Below, in pieces: positions 24,081 through 37,500 of a stretch of DNA of 64,000 nucleotides (the stretch's first letter is position 1; every line of letters starts with the position of its first letter). Below the pieces are notes generated by a model. The model ran no database searches and was not told where the DNA came from. It saw nothing but the letters and a program-made list of their open reading frames with translations. This DNA is from Gibbula magus. Lineage: Eukaryota > Mollusca > Gastropoda > Trochida > Trochidae. Location: NCBI GenBank assembly GCA_936450465.1, contig OW388293.1:44102982-44166981 (forward strand), given 5' to 3'. The translations under genes were made by a program, and so were the position numbers.

Positions 24081-27000
24081 CATAACACATATGTTCCTTT
24101 ACAATTGTGTTGATGATCATCTTTGATTACGTTCTTGTTCATATCATGGTCAGTATCAACAAGTTGTCTATGTTACAAAGACTCCATGCTACGATAATCC
24201 ATGTACTAGCATATAAGCAGTAGTAGTAGCAGTAGCAAAAACAAACAGTAATAACAACTAAATGCATGTTCCTAACAATGGTAATATGCTAAACCATCTA
24301 ATCAATGTGGTCTTGTTTAAACTTCGAGGATGAACTGAAACGTTCCAGTACAATAAGTTAATAACATTTATGGTACTGGAAAGGTATTCCACCATTACTT
24401 TCAGACATGAATAATCTGCAAAGGAAGGTGCCAGAATTGTAAGTATTCACTGAATGAACATGTGACAGATCAAGCGTGACTACATATATACATATAGACT
24501 TAATACTCCTTAGCTTTGATTCATCATAGCCTATGGTTTCATAATTGAAACATTGCTGTGAGTTTCTTTCTAAATTTACAAATGTCGAATATGAATTCTA
24601 CCATGACATTTTAAAATCCTTGTTTTGATTGGTGTCGAATTTTTTTAATTATCGTCGAATTTACTGCTTTGGATACATTATGACTTAAAAATCCAGACCA
24701 AACTTTGTCATTGAAATAACATGCGTATATCAGTTATCGTCGCTTTGCGGCTTTCATCATGTTTTCCTTCTACGCATTTTAATCTTTATCTGTTTGGAAA
24801 ATAATTCTAATTTTGACAGATGTTTTAAACAGTGAAACTATTGTAGCCGATCACGACAGGAATGAAAGTGGTCTCTGAGACTGTGTGTGCCGTTTGGAAA
24901 TCCCTTCAAACTGTTAGCTTCTACAGGAGAACATCGAAAGTAATGGCCATACTTTTCTGACGCTCGTGTTCTTAATCAAGTGACCTGATCGCATCTTTAT
25001 TATGCTTGTTCTGTCAAAGAAAACATACAAATTTCAAGATGCACGCTCTAACTGCATGATCGCGATAAGCAGGAAGCGAAGCGATTTACGCTCGAAAACA
25101 ATGACGTCATATAATCAATCAGTTATAATGTCACAGGGAATAGTCGTTTCAATTTGACAAGTGGTGAGTTCAGCTCTATTTGATCTATTTATACCTCAAT
25201 AATAATTTTTTCATATTAATGAATTATTAAGTTCACTATTTATTCAATTTCTACCGCATCGAAAACAACGGATTGTGATGCGTCATATGTATAGACATAA
25301 TCCCGAATCGTTGCTGTCTATACATCGTTGCTTATGTGAGTCTTTTAAAGTATTTACAAACAGGTCCGGGTGTTCATTAGTGTGAACATCTGGCAATTAT
25401 TGACCAGCTAACCCCCTCCAATTGATTCAAATGCTTGGATCAGGGTCAATTAAGCAATTTGCCCGGGTGTAGATATTCGGTTACATTTCTTTTTATCTTG
25501 AAAAAATAAATCATTGTCAATAAAATTGATAAGACTATTATTGTTGCATTTTATAAAGTAACGATTGTCACGACTTATTAATTTAACATGACAGTTTCAA
25601 CAATTTCACCGTGGTCGATATAATATAACTATGCTCAAATAATCTGTCAGCATGTCACCATATACAAACAGTTGTCTGAATACTGTGTGCTCATTGTAAT
25701 TATGGAGTAAATTGAAACAGTAAAACATATCTTCTTCGTTTAATTCACTAGCTATCACATAAGTGTGTTCATTGTGCATATCAAATATTGAAAGGAAATG
25801 CACTTGAAACAATTCCACAATTACACAGATTGAATACAATTACTGGCATCAAACTAATGAACAAGAATAAACGGTATCTCCATGCAATCAGCAGTACTTG
25901 GCACCTAAGAGATCTCTGCAAGGAGACATTCTATAGTTAATTGAAATTAAATTGGTGCCTCAAAGCAGTTTCTGGCACGAGTAGTATTCGCGTCAAGGGG
26001 CCAATACTATCAAAAGAACAATAGCAGCGTCCCAGAGAGGGACAAAAGATTATACCTCAATTTACTTTTAGTTGCGTTTTGGGACATTAGTCATAAAACA
26101 AGTGTATTATATTGTTTCAGAGTTGATATCAAAGTAGATAAGGGAAATAAAGTTTTCATAATGTCGAATGTGAGCTTTACTGTAAAATAAATGCAATGTT
26201 TCTCAACATATTCCCACCATGACTGTTTCTATCTCAAAGCACATATTCCCCGAGGGGTGTGACACATTATCTTAACCATTTACATCTTCTTGTTACAACT
26301 AACCTTAACTTTTCTTACATTTTAGTATCTAAACGTCCATAATAAAACGTATACTCTAACTTACTTTCAAATCATAAGATACGATGTAGCCAGCGGATTA
26401 ATGCAGTTATGTTTGTCGAAAATAAAACAGGTTTAAATCAAATTGTCATGAGCACTAAGGACAGTGATGAGAGCAAATGTGTGGGTTGTAATGCGTTCTC
26501 TGGATTCATGATTCCTGATTTGGATTACAAGTTACTTTCGAACAGAGAACCTGCTTTTATCTCATCAAATATATTAAGATATAATAGAGAAGATTATGGT
26601 TGAGTTATCACCCTATAACAAAATCACATCCAATGTATCTGTTACACTCTCTAAATCAAAACACACTGAAATAAAATTAGATGCCAGACGTTTCAAGTTT
26701 CCAAAGATCATTTGGTTTCTAACTCTAATATTAATATAAAAAAGAATTCAGATGCGGAAAATGAATGACTACATTTAAAATATGATTGGGTTGAATGTAT
26801 CACAAGAAAGGTCGTAATTTAATATAAATATAAATTAAAACTCGATTACTGGGTACTTATTATTGCGGACAGTATTTTAAATAATGTGTGGACTTCCGTT
26901 ATCCAAGTGACGAAATATTTTGGTATTCACTCATGTTTAGTCTAACAAATGTATCATATGATGCACTTAGATTTAGGAGATGCATTTAGAAAGAATTTAA

Positions 27001-27714
27001 CACTGTGGGGTTTTATCAATATGTAAACTTTCATTTTTGTTTACGATAAAAATCATCACAGATTGCATTTTCAACTCTTCTTCTCCTGAATACAGTAGTC
27101 CTTTGAATTGATGAACAGTGAGTGAAGTTCTCTTTCTCACATACTCTGCAAACTACTTTTTTTAATCACATCATCTCTATCCGTCTCGAATTTTCATTAC
27201 AGTAATGCACTGAAGGATGCATTGTTTAAACATGTGTAATCTACGTTACACAATACGCATTAATTAAATCTGCAATAAATTGTTTTGACAAAATATTGCA
27301 ACAAACTCTGTCTTTTTTGCCTTTGTACATTTTAATTTGTCATTGTTTCTTGATCCTGTGTATGTCTGATCTAATCTTATGGACGTCTGTTAAAACAGTG
27401 ATGGTTTTTGATGTTTCATGAATGGAAATAAATCATAATAAACAAACAAAAACATAATACATAAAACTAAGATCGGAGGTTGAACATGTTAGTGCTTCGT
27501 TGTTTGAAATGTACGAACACCAGTTTTACAGTTTATGATAGTTGATGTTAGCATAAGTTAGGGTAGATTATTGGGAAATATTATGTTCATATCAGTCAAC
27601 TATTCATTGTTAAACTATGCTATGCACATAAATTAACTTCTTTCATTTAATTGGTAGCGTGATATAAAAAAAAAAGTATTGGATTTGACTGAAGAAATTT
27701 TAATGTAATGTAAC
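24081..27714. other. Intergenic part of array unit 1, no gene seen
   Basis: AT-rich. A segment near 25955-26000 (AAAGCAGTTTCTGGCACGAG) recurs near 54790, supporting the array. A CpG-bearing stretch at 25050-25110 has no open frame of note. No gene recognised. Confidence 0.5.
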
Positions 27715-29510
27715 TGTAATGGATCTTGAAATTTGAAACAGCTGTAGCTGATTCTAATATGTTCATTAATTTATGATCTTTATGTTTATTAGGAAAGTGT
27801 CATATAAGAGACACAGTTTCATAATGAAGTAAGCATATGATGAATATCTGAAAACCATTAATGTAGGGGATATTAACTGCGAATGTTGAGGGTACAATTT
27901 TTGGATAAAGTTCTTCTGTCTGTTTATTTTTCTTAATTACAACATGTCCAGCTGTTATGCCCTTACCACAATGAGCCGTGCCTAAAGAATCCAAATTGTA
28001 TGTAATGATATAAGAATTTCAAATCCATCACTTATCAAAACCCTTAAAGAAAAAAAGCATCTTCGATCTGTGACCACTATTGTTCTTCTCACATCTGGTA
28101 AATGTCAATGTACCAAACTAAACATATTCCAAAGACTTGCTTGTACTATATAATGGATGTTAGCAGGCACACTGTTCCATTTGCACGCCTACTACTTTTT
28201 TAGTTCAGGAAGATCAAACGAGAGTCGCCCTTAATTTTAACCATACAATGTCTCTCAAAAAACATATACACTAAACCTCTTCTGAGGTAAACAGAACAGT
28301 ACAAACAGTAAGCTCAGGTGATAACTGCCAGACAGTTTATTGTAATAATTTAACAGAGTTTGGGAAGCAAATAATATGTGTAGTGTCCTGAAGGAAACAT
28401 ACAAACGTTAATCAATTTCAACAACTTAATCCAAAACGTCTCTCCATCAAGCCCAATTTGATCCGAAAGTTCATTCTTGATTTCAAATTTGAGTTATATT
28501 GAATGTTTAAGCTGGTTGCCTGCAGTAATTAGGTCAGACGAAATTAGTTTATTTAAAAGGAGCTTATCGTGCACTTGTCGATTCTCAAACGATTCTCATG
28601 AAGTTTCTTTCTACAAAACTGACTCCTGAAAATACAATGTGTTGTCCTTCTTTGTACAACCACATGACGTTTTTGAGACCTTAAAATGTTTTTAAAATCT
28701 TCACAAACTGCTTCCATGTTCCACCTTAAACACTAGATAATTTCTATCAACACAATTTGAGCTTAAATTTGCTTCCTGATATGCATTTGGATTCATTATA
28801 TGATGTTGAAGCTCAGTGAGGCTGTAGTCATTTGTTTAGACTAAATGTGTTCATTTAAACCGACCTGTTGGTGAATGTTTTATTTCTCAGAAGTGCAATG
28901 ACAAATGTCCATATGATATGAAGTTTGGCTCCGTAAAGTACAACGTGTTGTTCTTTGTACCTCCAGTCAACCATATGAATTAATTTGTTTTTAAAATAAC
29001 TCTTCACATCTTTTCACAAACTTGGTCCATGTGTTGGAATGGCAATTAATAATTGAGATATAAAGAATACATGTACATCTGGTCAAATTGATGCAAAGGT
29101 ACATAGCTTGGATAAAAGTCATCGTTTACATGTGTCTATCATTATTGGTATTTTCACATTAAAATTATGTATATGCAGCAATAAAAATAATACCTTGATT
29201 AGTATAACAATTTAGAAAGACAAATGCAACCATAATTTACTAAACCAAATCAAATCAATAGTCCTGTATTACTTAAGAAAGTGTCTGGATCTGATATGGT
29301 TCCCTGCATCGGTTTCTGACATGAGAGTATCAGTGTCAAGGGACACGTGCTATCAGAGGAAGCGTGTTAGTGTCCCGGGAGAAACCATCAAGCATTTACA
29401 TCAATCGACTTGTAGTTCCCTTAATGACAATCAGTCAAATAGTTCGTAGATGTTATTGATACAGCGTTGTGAGTCTTTTTATCTTTAGCTATTTGTAAAT
29501 AATAAATATG
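27715..29510 (+). repeat. Block Q copy 1 of the diverged tandem array
   Basis: It aligns by eye, with indels, to 55025-56620. Shared anchors in order: GAAATTTGAAACA, TTCCAAAGACTTGCTTGTA, GTTGAAGCTCAGTGAGGC (versus GGTGAAGCTCTGTGAAGC), GATATGGTTCCC and AATCAGTCAAATAG. No intact coding frame. Probably duplicated intron or intergenic DNA. Confidence 0.65.
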
Positions 29511-29938
29511 ATTGTACATATCAATGATCCTGGTGAATTGCATTCAATTCTATTGTTGTCAAAGCACAAACAGCGATTTACAATCGTCTGTAACATTCTC
29601 ACATTTACCTATCACACATTTTCCCTTATGTAAAGGACAAATTAAATAAAATGTGATAACTGCAGCTCAATAATTTTCAAATGACCACATGAGATCATTA
29701 CATACATAAGGTTGCAACATCGTCTGTATTGGCTGCCTTTAAGATGATGCGGGTGTATTTGTTCATTTAAAGATTTACCAGAGAATCAAAAGTATTTTAA
29801 AAAAAGATAATCATGCATATTGCATCTTGAACATTATACATATTTAAGCACTACTTTCGGTTAAAGTCAAAATCGGTTGAGTACAATAATAAAATGGAAA
29901 TGTCTAGCCAAATATTCCTTCAAAGATTATGTGAAGTA

Positions 29939-30080
29939 CAACATTTTGTAGACTGTTTGAGAGGCATTCTAGAAGTTGTTGTGATGAAGAAGACAAATAT
30001 TTTATGGATGATCAAATCCTTTATTGTTAATAAAGAAGTTGATCATCCATAAAATATGTGTCTTCTTCAACATTTTGTAG
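29939..30080. repeat. Hairpin element with 13-bp flanking direct repeats
   Basis: 31-bp arms (29985-30015 and 30039-30069), differing at very few positions, contain TTTATGGATGATCAA and its complement. The loop itself holds the palindrome CTTTATT-GTT-AATAAAG. A 13-bp direct repeat CAACATTTTGTAG brackets the unit (29939-29951 and 30068-30080), like a target-site duplication. Non-coding. Confidence 0.7.
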
Positions 30081-30501
30081 CATAAAATAAAAAAAGTTCA
30101 CATCACTATTCATCAATGTAGTCGCCGACCAGCAGTTGAAAATAACTTTAATGCTTGAAATTTTTTATCAGCTAAAACCCCACGGTGCTATGCAATCTAT
30201 GAATCACTCTAATGTTGTAATAGGTTGTTTTTATTTTGCACGAAGGGACTTAAGGTTTTGTAACAATAAAGTTAGTTATCATAACGATGATAAAGCATCA
30301 CCATTATGACGTTCGTATTTGTTCAAGGAGAAGATCAGGGACCTGCCTTGTTGCGAACCTAAAACTTTGCTTGCATACATATTCAAATAAACCAATAGGC
30401 TACCAAGGGCAGCTATGAAGGCAATGGTTTTGTTAGTATGACTCTACTTTCGTGACATGACACGTAAAGCGTGAATCACACGTGGAGAACAGGTGTAGCT
30501 T
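30081..30501. other. Intergenic flank of transposon B
   Basis: No gene. It ends at the 9-bp duplication GTAACAACC (30502-30510) that borders transposon B. Confidence 0.6.
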
Positions 30502-30510
30502 GTAACAACC

Positions 30511-30594
30511 CATCTTCCCACGCAAAGCCTAACAAGCGCCAGTCTCCAACTGGCTAATTTAGGCCTTGCAGTATTTCCCCACTAAACTTGTGCT
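30511..30594 (+). repeat. Left TIR of transposon B (84 bp)
   Basis: Perfect inverse of 41684-41767. Inner palindrome GCCAGT at 30538-30543 and ACTGGC at 30549-30554 with a 5-base loop. The outer stem AAGCCTAA (30525-30532) pairs with TTAGGCCTT (30559-30567) with one bulge. Probably the transposase-binding region and part of the promoter or 5' UTR. Confidence 0.95.
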
Positions 30595-30688
30595 GATTGC
30601 AGCGCCCTCACTGGCGTTTTTTAGTTACCTCCAGTTACCTCCCCTGCATCAGCCAATCACTGACGCCGATCCAATTGCACAACAAAAC

Positions 30689-32630
30689 ATGGCCGCGCCC
30701 ACAGAAAGCGAGTTGTTGGGTCAAATTAAGGATAAGTTTTCCATTACAGACCTTTCAAACACTCAGATTGAGTCAATCAAGGCATTGAGAGACGGAAAGG
30801 ATGTGTTTGTTGGCACAAGGACTGGCAGTGGGAAATCGTTAACATATGAAAGCGCTCCTATCGTATTTAAAGGAAAGAGCGTTCTAGTTATCGCACCACT
30901 CACATCGATCATGATCGAACAATGTGACAAATTAAATGCCCTCGGCTTCAGAGCAACATACATTGGGAAAGATATGGAAGAAAAAAAATTGATAGAGCAG
31001 GGTCAGTTTGATTTTCTATTCTCAAGTCCGGAAAATGTGGTCGGGAACGAAATGTGGAGGGATTCAATCACTTCAAAAGGATTCAAAGATAAACTTGGCC
31101 TCATCACTGTCGATGAAGCCCATACAGTTCTTCAATGGTAAGAAGTTATTAGCACATGAATATCAAAACAAGAATGTTATTAAATTCCAGTTACCTCATG
31201 TGATTGTTTTTTTAAAATAGTGAATTTTTGATTTGTTGAATTCATAATTATTAAATTTACTTATTAACTCATGTAGCAACGTTTCAAAATAAATAAATAA
31301 ATTCCAAGTGAATGCTGTGACTACAGTGTATTTTGTTTAAAAAATCAAACACATTATTAAACAATAAGGATAATTATTATACAGTAAAGTCACTGAAATA
31401 AAGATGCAATGATTTCCTTTACATGTTTCTCATAATGAATTTCTTTTTCTCGACAGGGGAGAAAGCAGAGGCGGTGACCATCCTTTTCGAGAATGGTTCA
31501 GCAAGATCGGTGAACTGAGATGCCTTTTCACAAATACACCAATCCTTGCACTTACTGCAACTGCATCGCCTTTAAGTCGAAGGAGAATCATGAAGGGACT
31601 GTGCTTCAGGGCTGACAAGGAGATCATCATCGATTCATCTGACAGGTCTAACATTAAGATAACATCACAGGCTTCAAGTACATCGAAACCAGTAGAAGAA
31701 ATATTCAGATGGATGATTCAGGACTTAGATGAACAGAAAGAAGATTTTCCTCGTCATCTCGTGTTCTGTTCAAGTATCAGCGACTGTGCTAAGATATACT
31801 TGACTTTTCTTACCCATTTTGGACGTGATCAACCGTATGTTGATATGTACCATAGCAAAACTAATGAAGCCGTTAAACAAAGGATAAGGGATGATATGGG
31901 CATTGACTCTGGCAAAATAAGAATTCTCATTTGTACAAATGCTGCGGGAATGGGTGTTAACTTTAAGAGCGTCAACAACATTGTTCATTTTGGCCTTCCC
32001 AGAGAAATGGATACTTTTGTACAACAAATGGGGAGAGCTGGGAGAGACGGTTCCTTCGCCAATGAACTTATTTTGCTTAAGATGAACAAAAATCACTTAA
32101 AACGATCAGAGCCAGAATTAGTTCGCTTAGCACGAGAGAAAGATACATGTCGACACAAGATTCTTTGTGATGCTTATTTGTGTAAACATGTGACGATTGA
32201 TCCATTTCATAACTGTTGCGATGTGTGCGAGTCAAAATGCAAATGTGGTTGTGATGATTGCCCGAAACCACACAGAGTCAACTTGACAAAGGAAGAGGTA
32301 ATAGAGACGGAGCTATTTCAACGTGAAGTAACACAATCTGACAAGGAGCTGCTACATCAGCAACTCAAAAGCCTACAAAATTCTCTATCCTTTGAATGTA
32401 CAGCAGCTCAATTAATTAATATGCCCAAAACATGTGAACTCTCAGACTCTCTAATTGATGCTGCTGTGGAAAACTGCTCTTTGATTTTCACTCCTGTGGA
32501 TGTGATGTCATATTCAACATGTTGGTCCTACAATATCGCTTCAGAGGTATCATCCACAGTAAATGCAGTGTTTGGTGATACGGACATGTATGATTATGTC
32601 GAGGAAATGTCTGAAGAATCGGACCACTAA
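30689..32630 (+). CDS. RecQ-type DNA helicase, 2 exons, copy B
   Basis: Exon 1 30689-31137, intron 31138-31456 (GTAAG...CAG), exon 2 31457-32630; 540 aa. The split codon gives Trp150 and rejoins the frame exactly. Motifs by residue: Q-like region 17-35; Walker A GTRTGSGKS 42-50; motif Ia 70-75; DEAH 142-145; TAT 183-185; motif IV about 250-260; TNAAGMGVN 310-318; QQMGRAGRDG 339-348; then a cysteine cluster (381-418) like the RecQ zinc-binding domain. The end is acidic. No winged-helix or HRDC domain is recognisable, so it is shorter than most cellular RecQ proteins. Role: presumed ATP-dependent 3'-5' unwinding during transposition or repair (inference). Start: ATG 30689 (ACAAAACATGG context); the frame is open from 30566 in the TIR, a possible longer form. 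AATAAA lies at 32773-32778. Confidence 0.9.
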
Positions 32631-33082
32631 AACTGTTAGCGAATCTATTATGTTATCCCAGATGTAGTTTGCAAGTTGTGGATACTTGCATCTATATATG
32701 CCTAACTCATTTTCTTTATGAGTGATTTAGAATAACACTTTGTAGATCAAAAAAGTGAAGATTAGACCACTGAATAAATATAATACAAGAATGTGTAACC
32801 ACACCTTACATAAGAAACTGTGTGAACTGAGGTATTAACTGTTCATAATACCAAAAATGAGTCAAATGTTTGTTCTATAAATTTATTTCTTGGAATGTTA
32901 TTTGAAATACATATTATTTCTGACAAATGGTTTTCAAGTCTTATTCATTTTAGTAAAATAGACCCATGAAGCTCATCAGGAAGATTTATAATCTAAAATT
33001 GAACTTGGGAAGATCTAAAACAACGGCCATTGGTGCATAGTCTTAGGTAGTTTATCATATAAACAAAAGTTAAAATGATTGA

Positions 33083-33180
33083 CCCATATTTTCAAAGCTC
33101 TCTTTAAGATAGTCACAAGTACCATACATTAACACTGACTTGCGACTATCTTAGCATTAAGAGATTTTGGAAGATATGGG
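33083..33180. repeat. Imperfect ~98-bp foldback in spacer
   Basis: The left side CCCATATTTTCAAAGC...TAAGATAGTC pairs imperfectly with GACTATCTTAGC...GAAGATATGGG. The same structure is at 10291-10388 in copy A. It may be an old MITE captured by the transposon. Confidence 0.6.
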
Positions 33181-34488
33181 CCCTGGATGGCTCAAAACAC
33201 AAATACACTATGTGTACATGTTATTAAGATGTTATTTTCAAAATTTTAACTTTCTATATCAAATGGTTTTGGAGAAAAGTTGTCTAAATATTTTAGAATT
33301 TCAGTTTTGAGGGTGCAGCGGTTCTGGTTGGGGGAATTCGGAAAATGTAAAAAGTTTATGAACGACGACCCATAAGCCTATCTTGCCTTTCAGGCCTGTT
33401 GAGCTAAACACTTTTAAAACACAGAGAATAAAAAAAATAAAAATTGGCATATCAGTTTGTTGGCCATATTTTCATTATCAACATTTATAACACCTAGAAA
33501 TTGGGAAAACCATTTCCAGATATCTTTAATCCGATTAATGTTAATTTCTCAGTTACAATGTTCTGGAATAAAAACTTTTCAAACACTTACACATGAAAAG
33601 TATAAATTGCTTCATATGGAATGTAGATCATTAAATATTGTCTGACAAATACTTTAAATTCAGTTCAACAAAGCTTTGCAGTTCTTCAAACTGACACAAT
33701 GAAAGTCCCAATTTAATGTATATTAAGGTATAACATATCAGTCCTTGCCTCATCAGGTATTACATTATTTATTATCTCAAAAGTAAATACTAACAAGTAA
33801 AAAAAATACACTGCACAGTCACCAATTTAAATTCAAACTCAGAAACCACATTGTGTCAATCCAAAAATTAAATAAATACAGACATTTGCAATAAGTTTGA
33901 GTTGAGGTATTTCCTCTATTGACTTGTTTATATTAGAAGTTTGTTAAAGTTCACTCACGCAACCATCATCAAAAGAGCACAGAAAGTCTAAAACATTATT
34001 AACAGCAATTCTAAAAACCAACCTCCCCCAATTAGAGGCAGATTCCCCAATCAAAACTGTATACACAATTGTATACACAGACAATATCAGTAACAAGGTT
34101 ATACTGGAAATTACAGCTTGGAATTGTATGTCAATTGGCTTCAGGAAAGAAGTAGTTAAATGTTTAAGGTGAAATGTCTGTCACACTCATAAGGGAGGGG
34201 AGGTTTAATGATCAGATGATCAAATTTCTACCAACAGTTCCGGGTGCAGCAGTACTGGAGAAGTCGAAAATGTGTAAAATTTTACAGACAACGGCCCATG
34301 CCATAGGCTAAAATGAATCACCTTTGGGAAAATAACAAATAATACAATAGTAACAGGAATAGTTGACAACAATATGAAATCTCTGTAATAGAAAATTGAA
34401 TAGCAATTCCTTATCCTTTCAGTGCAGTAAAATGCTGCAGCTGAACTTGATAGTGTGCTGTAATACAAAGAACAGTTAAAGAAGTGGG

Positions 34489-34509
34489 GCAAGGCTTAAA
34501 TTAGCCAGT
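34489..34509 (+). repeat. Internal TIR-core motif, copy B
   Basis: Same one-mismatch copy of the TIR core as 11684-11704, placed 57 bp beyond the transposase stop codon and oriented like the right TIR. Confidence 0.7.
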
Positions 34510-34566
34510 GATGGAAGTTGGCCCTGTCATGACTGGAAAAAACTCTCTCTCCCTGGATGTAAATAT

Positions 34567-37500
34567 TTAAAGCAGTTCAAATGAAATTCTCTTCTTTTGG
34601 TCAGTAATCCATTTGTACAGAAGGTCATTCTTGACTCTTGAAAAGACGTCTTTGAATTTGTGGAACCCATCAAAGGAACGCCCAGGCACATGATTAAACA
34701 CATCTGATCTTTTCAGTTCAGCGATGATTGCCTTCATGTCTTCAGATTTCTGTACTAAAGGCCTTGTTTTTCCAGATTTTTTGGCCTTGACTTCTCTCAT
34801 GAGATTGTCTTTGATCTCTTTTTGAGTGTTCATGCTGAGTGCAGCACTTTGTGCACTACGATAAGTGGCATTTGCTCCTTGCTGATGGATCTTCTTCTTT
34901 ACTGCATGGACGGTCATCTCCACCAGGTTGTCATTAGGAATGTTCTGTCCAACTCCGCCTCCTGTGTTGGATGTGCAGTTCCACATGTATTCCATGGCCT
35001 GGCGATCTGAAAGAATGGCAGAGACGTAGGCCTGGAATCTGAAGAGCCACAGCTTATACTTGGTGTGATGACCAACATCACATAGGAGCATTTCAAACTT
35101 TGCGTTCCTCGCAATTCGGCTGCCGTCTCCTTGTTTGTAAGCATCATTTGTGTCCCTCAGAAGCAGTGCACATTTCATAAATGAAGATCTCCATGTTGAA
35201 ATGTGGTCCTCAGGTCTGATTTGCTGGTTACCTTCACGAGGAACGGTGTGGGCACTTTTCACATGTCTCTCAAAATACCCTTTTGATTTGTAGGATTTGC
35301 CACATTCACAAATATATCTGCCCTTGTCTGTGTCAAATCTTTCCTCAATAACTTTGTTGGCAGTGTCCAGATTTTCGGTGGCTTCAGTGATGTCTTTCAC
35401 ATCTGGAATAAAAGTATGCAAGATATAGTCATGTGTATCACTATCGAATCAAAAGTCTGACACAGGATAGCAGAGTGGTTAGCACATTTGGCTTGGGATT
35501 AAGATGTCCCATGTCAAGGTCTGGGCAAATTTGTCTACTTTAGAGAAATGTTCTACAATGAAGTTTGGGTGCTATGTAATAGTGTATTTAAGCGAAGTGC
35601 CACCAAAGGTTTGTCTGTTCCAGCTTTTGATCACAGGTGTTACTGCAATGCATAACCACACTGGTGTTGTGTGCTTTCTCCCTAAACTTAAAGGAATAAT
35701 GAAAATGATGATCTGTTTCATTCAGTTCAACTAATTGACACTGTCAGTCACTTCTGCAAGTCGTTCCCTAAAACTTCCAACACCTGGAAGCAGTTTCAAT
35801 TACTACTGTAATGAACTATTTTTATAAACTTACCTGACAGTTTCACAAATTTGTTGATAATATCTTGTGCCATATTTTGGAGGAACTTGAGCTTGAGGTC
35901 ATCATTCATAAGCATGGAGAGGTCTTGTGTTGGTTCCCCATCCAGCTCATCCAATCCCATCAGCTCCATACATGCTCCAAGTACATAGCCGTCTAGGCAG
36001 TCTTGCAGGAAAGAGTAGTGGGCTCTACAAGAGATGAAATAATGTTATTCTTGGATGAAAAAAAAAGAGTATGTCCCAAGAAAATTTCAGGGTTACAATG
36101 AAGTCAATGTTCTATATGTTTGAAAGTCATTAAATTTTGGAAAACAAATATCAAGCTAAGGTTGACTATCCACTATCACTGCAATTAGAACGCAACGTCA
36201 TAGACTGACTGACTGACGTCACAACATCGCTTTGACTCAGTGATATTATGGCCTAATAAGAGTTTGAGATCTGGCTCCTAATGCTCCAGCTAGGGGCTGA
36301 AGGGTAACTATTTTCAGCTTTATAGTCTGTAATTATTCAGATGTAGTCAACTAGTTTTAAGTTTTTAGTTTTAGGTCCAGTCTACAATAATTTGTAACCC
36401 CATTGCCCATGGTACTTATAGACCTCCAGAGCTAGTTCATAAGAAGAAGTTGATAATTAAAAATAAATTTATTAATTGAAGCTTTGCCACTATGCCATTC
36501 CATAGGCCTTGTAGGCCTGGATAGCTAAATATAAATCAAATCGTCCCTTATACCTGTAGTTTCCGATGACGGCTTTTCCTCCTTGGACGTTTACCCGCTT
36601 CAAGACATTCCTCAGCTGATACAAAGTTCCTGGATCTCTGCATGAAGATGACTTGTAAAATTGTTGATAGATGAACTGAAACAAAAAATGTTGCAAATCT
36701 TTTTATTAATCCAGTCCACAGTATTTTTTCATTTGTCATCAGAATTTAACTGAAATACTTGAGGTGAGGTGAGTTGGTGTTTAACTGCGCTTTCAAGAGT
36801 ATTTCTCTTTTTTCGCAGCTGCTAGTATGGCAGGGAGAAAGCCCGCAACGCCATGTGGCTATGCTTTGCGATGAAACCTGGGAGCATCTACTTGAACTAG
36901 CGAACCATGGGTGGTACTACGCTGAAATTCAGTGTAGCATTGCACCCAATCCTTACTGCTTGAAGAACAGTTCTCTACTGCAGACAAAGTTTCTGTGCCC
37001 CTGGGGGGATTCGAACCTCAGACCTCTTGATCCGAGGCCGAACGCGCTAACCACTGCGCTTGCCGCCTGAAATACTTAAATTGTATTTCCATGGTAACCA
37101 ACTTTGAATTCATTCTCATTATTTTGACAGGATATGTAGATTAAGTATGTACAGTTAAAATTCAATCTACATTTAAGAGCTGCAACACCTTGTTAGACTA
37201 AGTGCACAAATACAAACTAATTCTTTACTCCTGTGAATTCTGAGTCTGGGTGAATAGGCCTGAGTATATTAAATCAGTGATGTTCAAAGGCAAAACAATC
37301 TACTGAAATTCAGGAAATGCATAAAGGGACAAAAGAATGTTCAGATATATTCAATGCTGCGCAATGATAAAAACTCAATTCTATAACATCCATAATACCT
37401 AACTTATTTTGTCATTATATATTGATAAAATGAGAATGATCAACAACAAAAGGAACTAATAAGTGTCAGTAATGAAATAACTGAAGAAACTGTAACATAA

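Larger units (their letters stand above)
32631..34566. other. Central spacer of transposon B
   Basis: Convergent 3' regions as in copy A: AATAAA at 32773-32778, an imperfect foldback at 33083-33180, and an internal TIR-core motif at 34489-34509. B carries 13 bp near 33503-33515 that A lacks. The 90-residue minus-strand frame at 34220-34492 is not supported as a gene. Confidence 0.7.
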
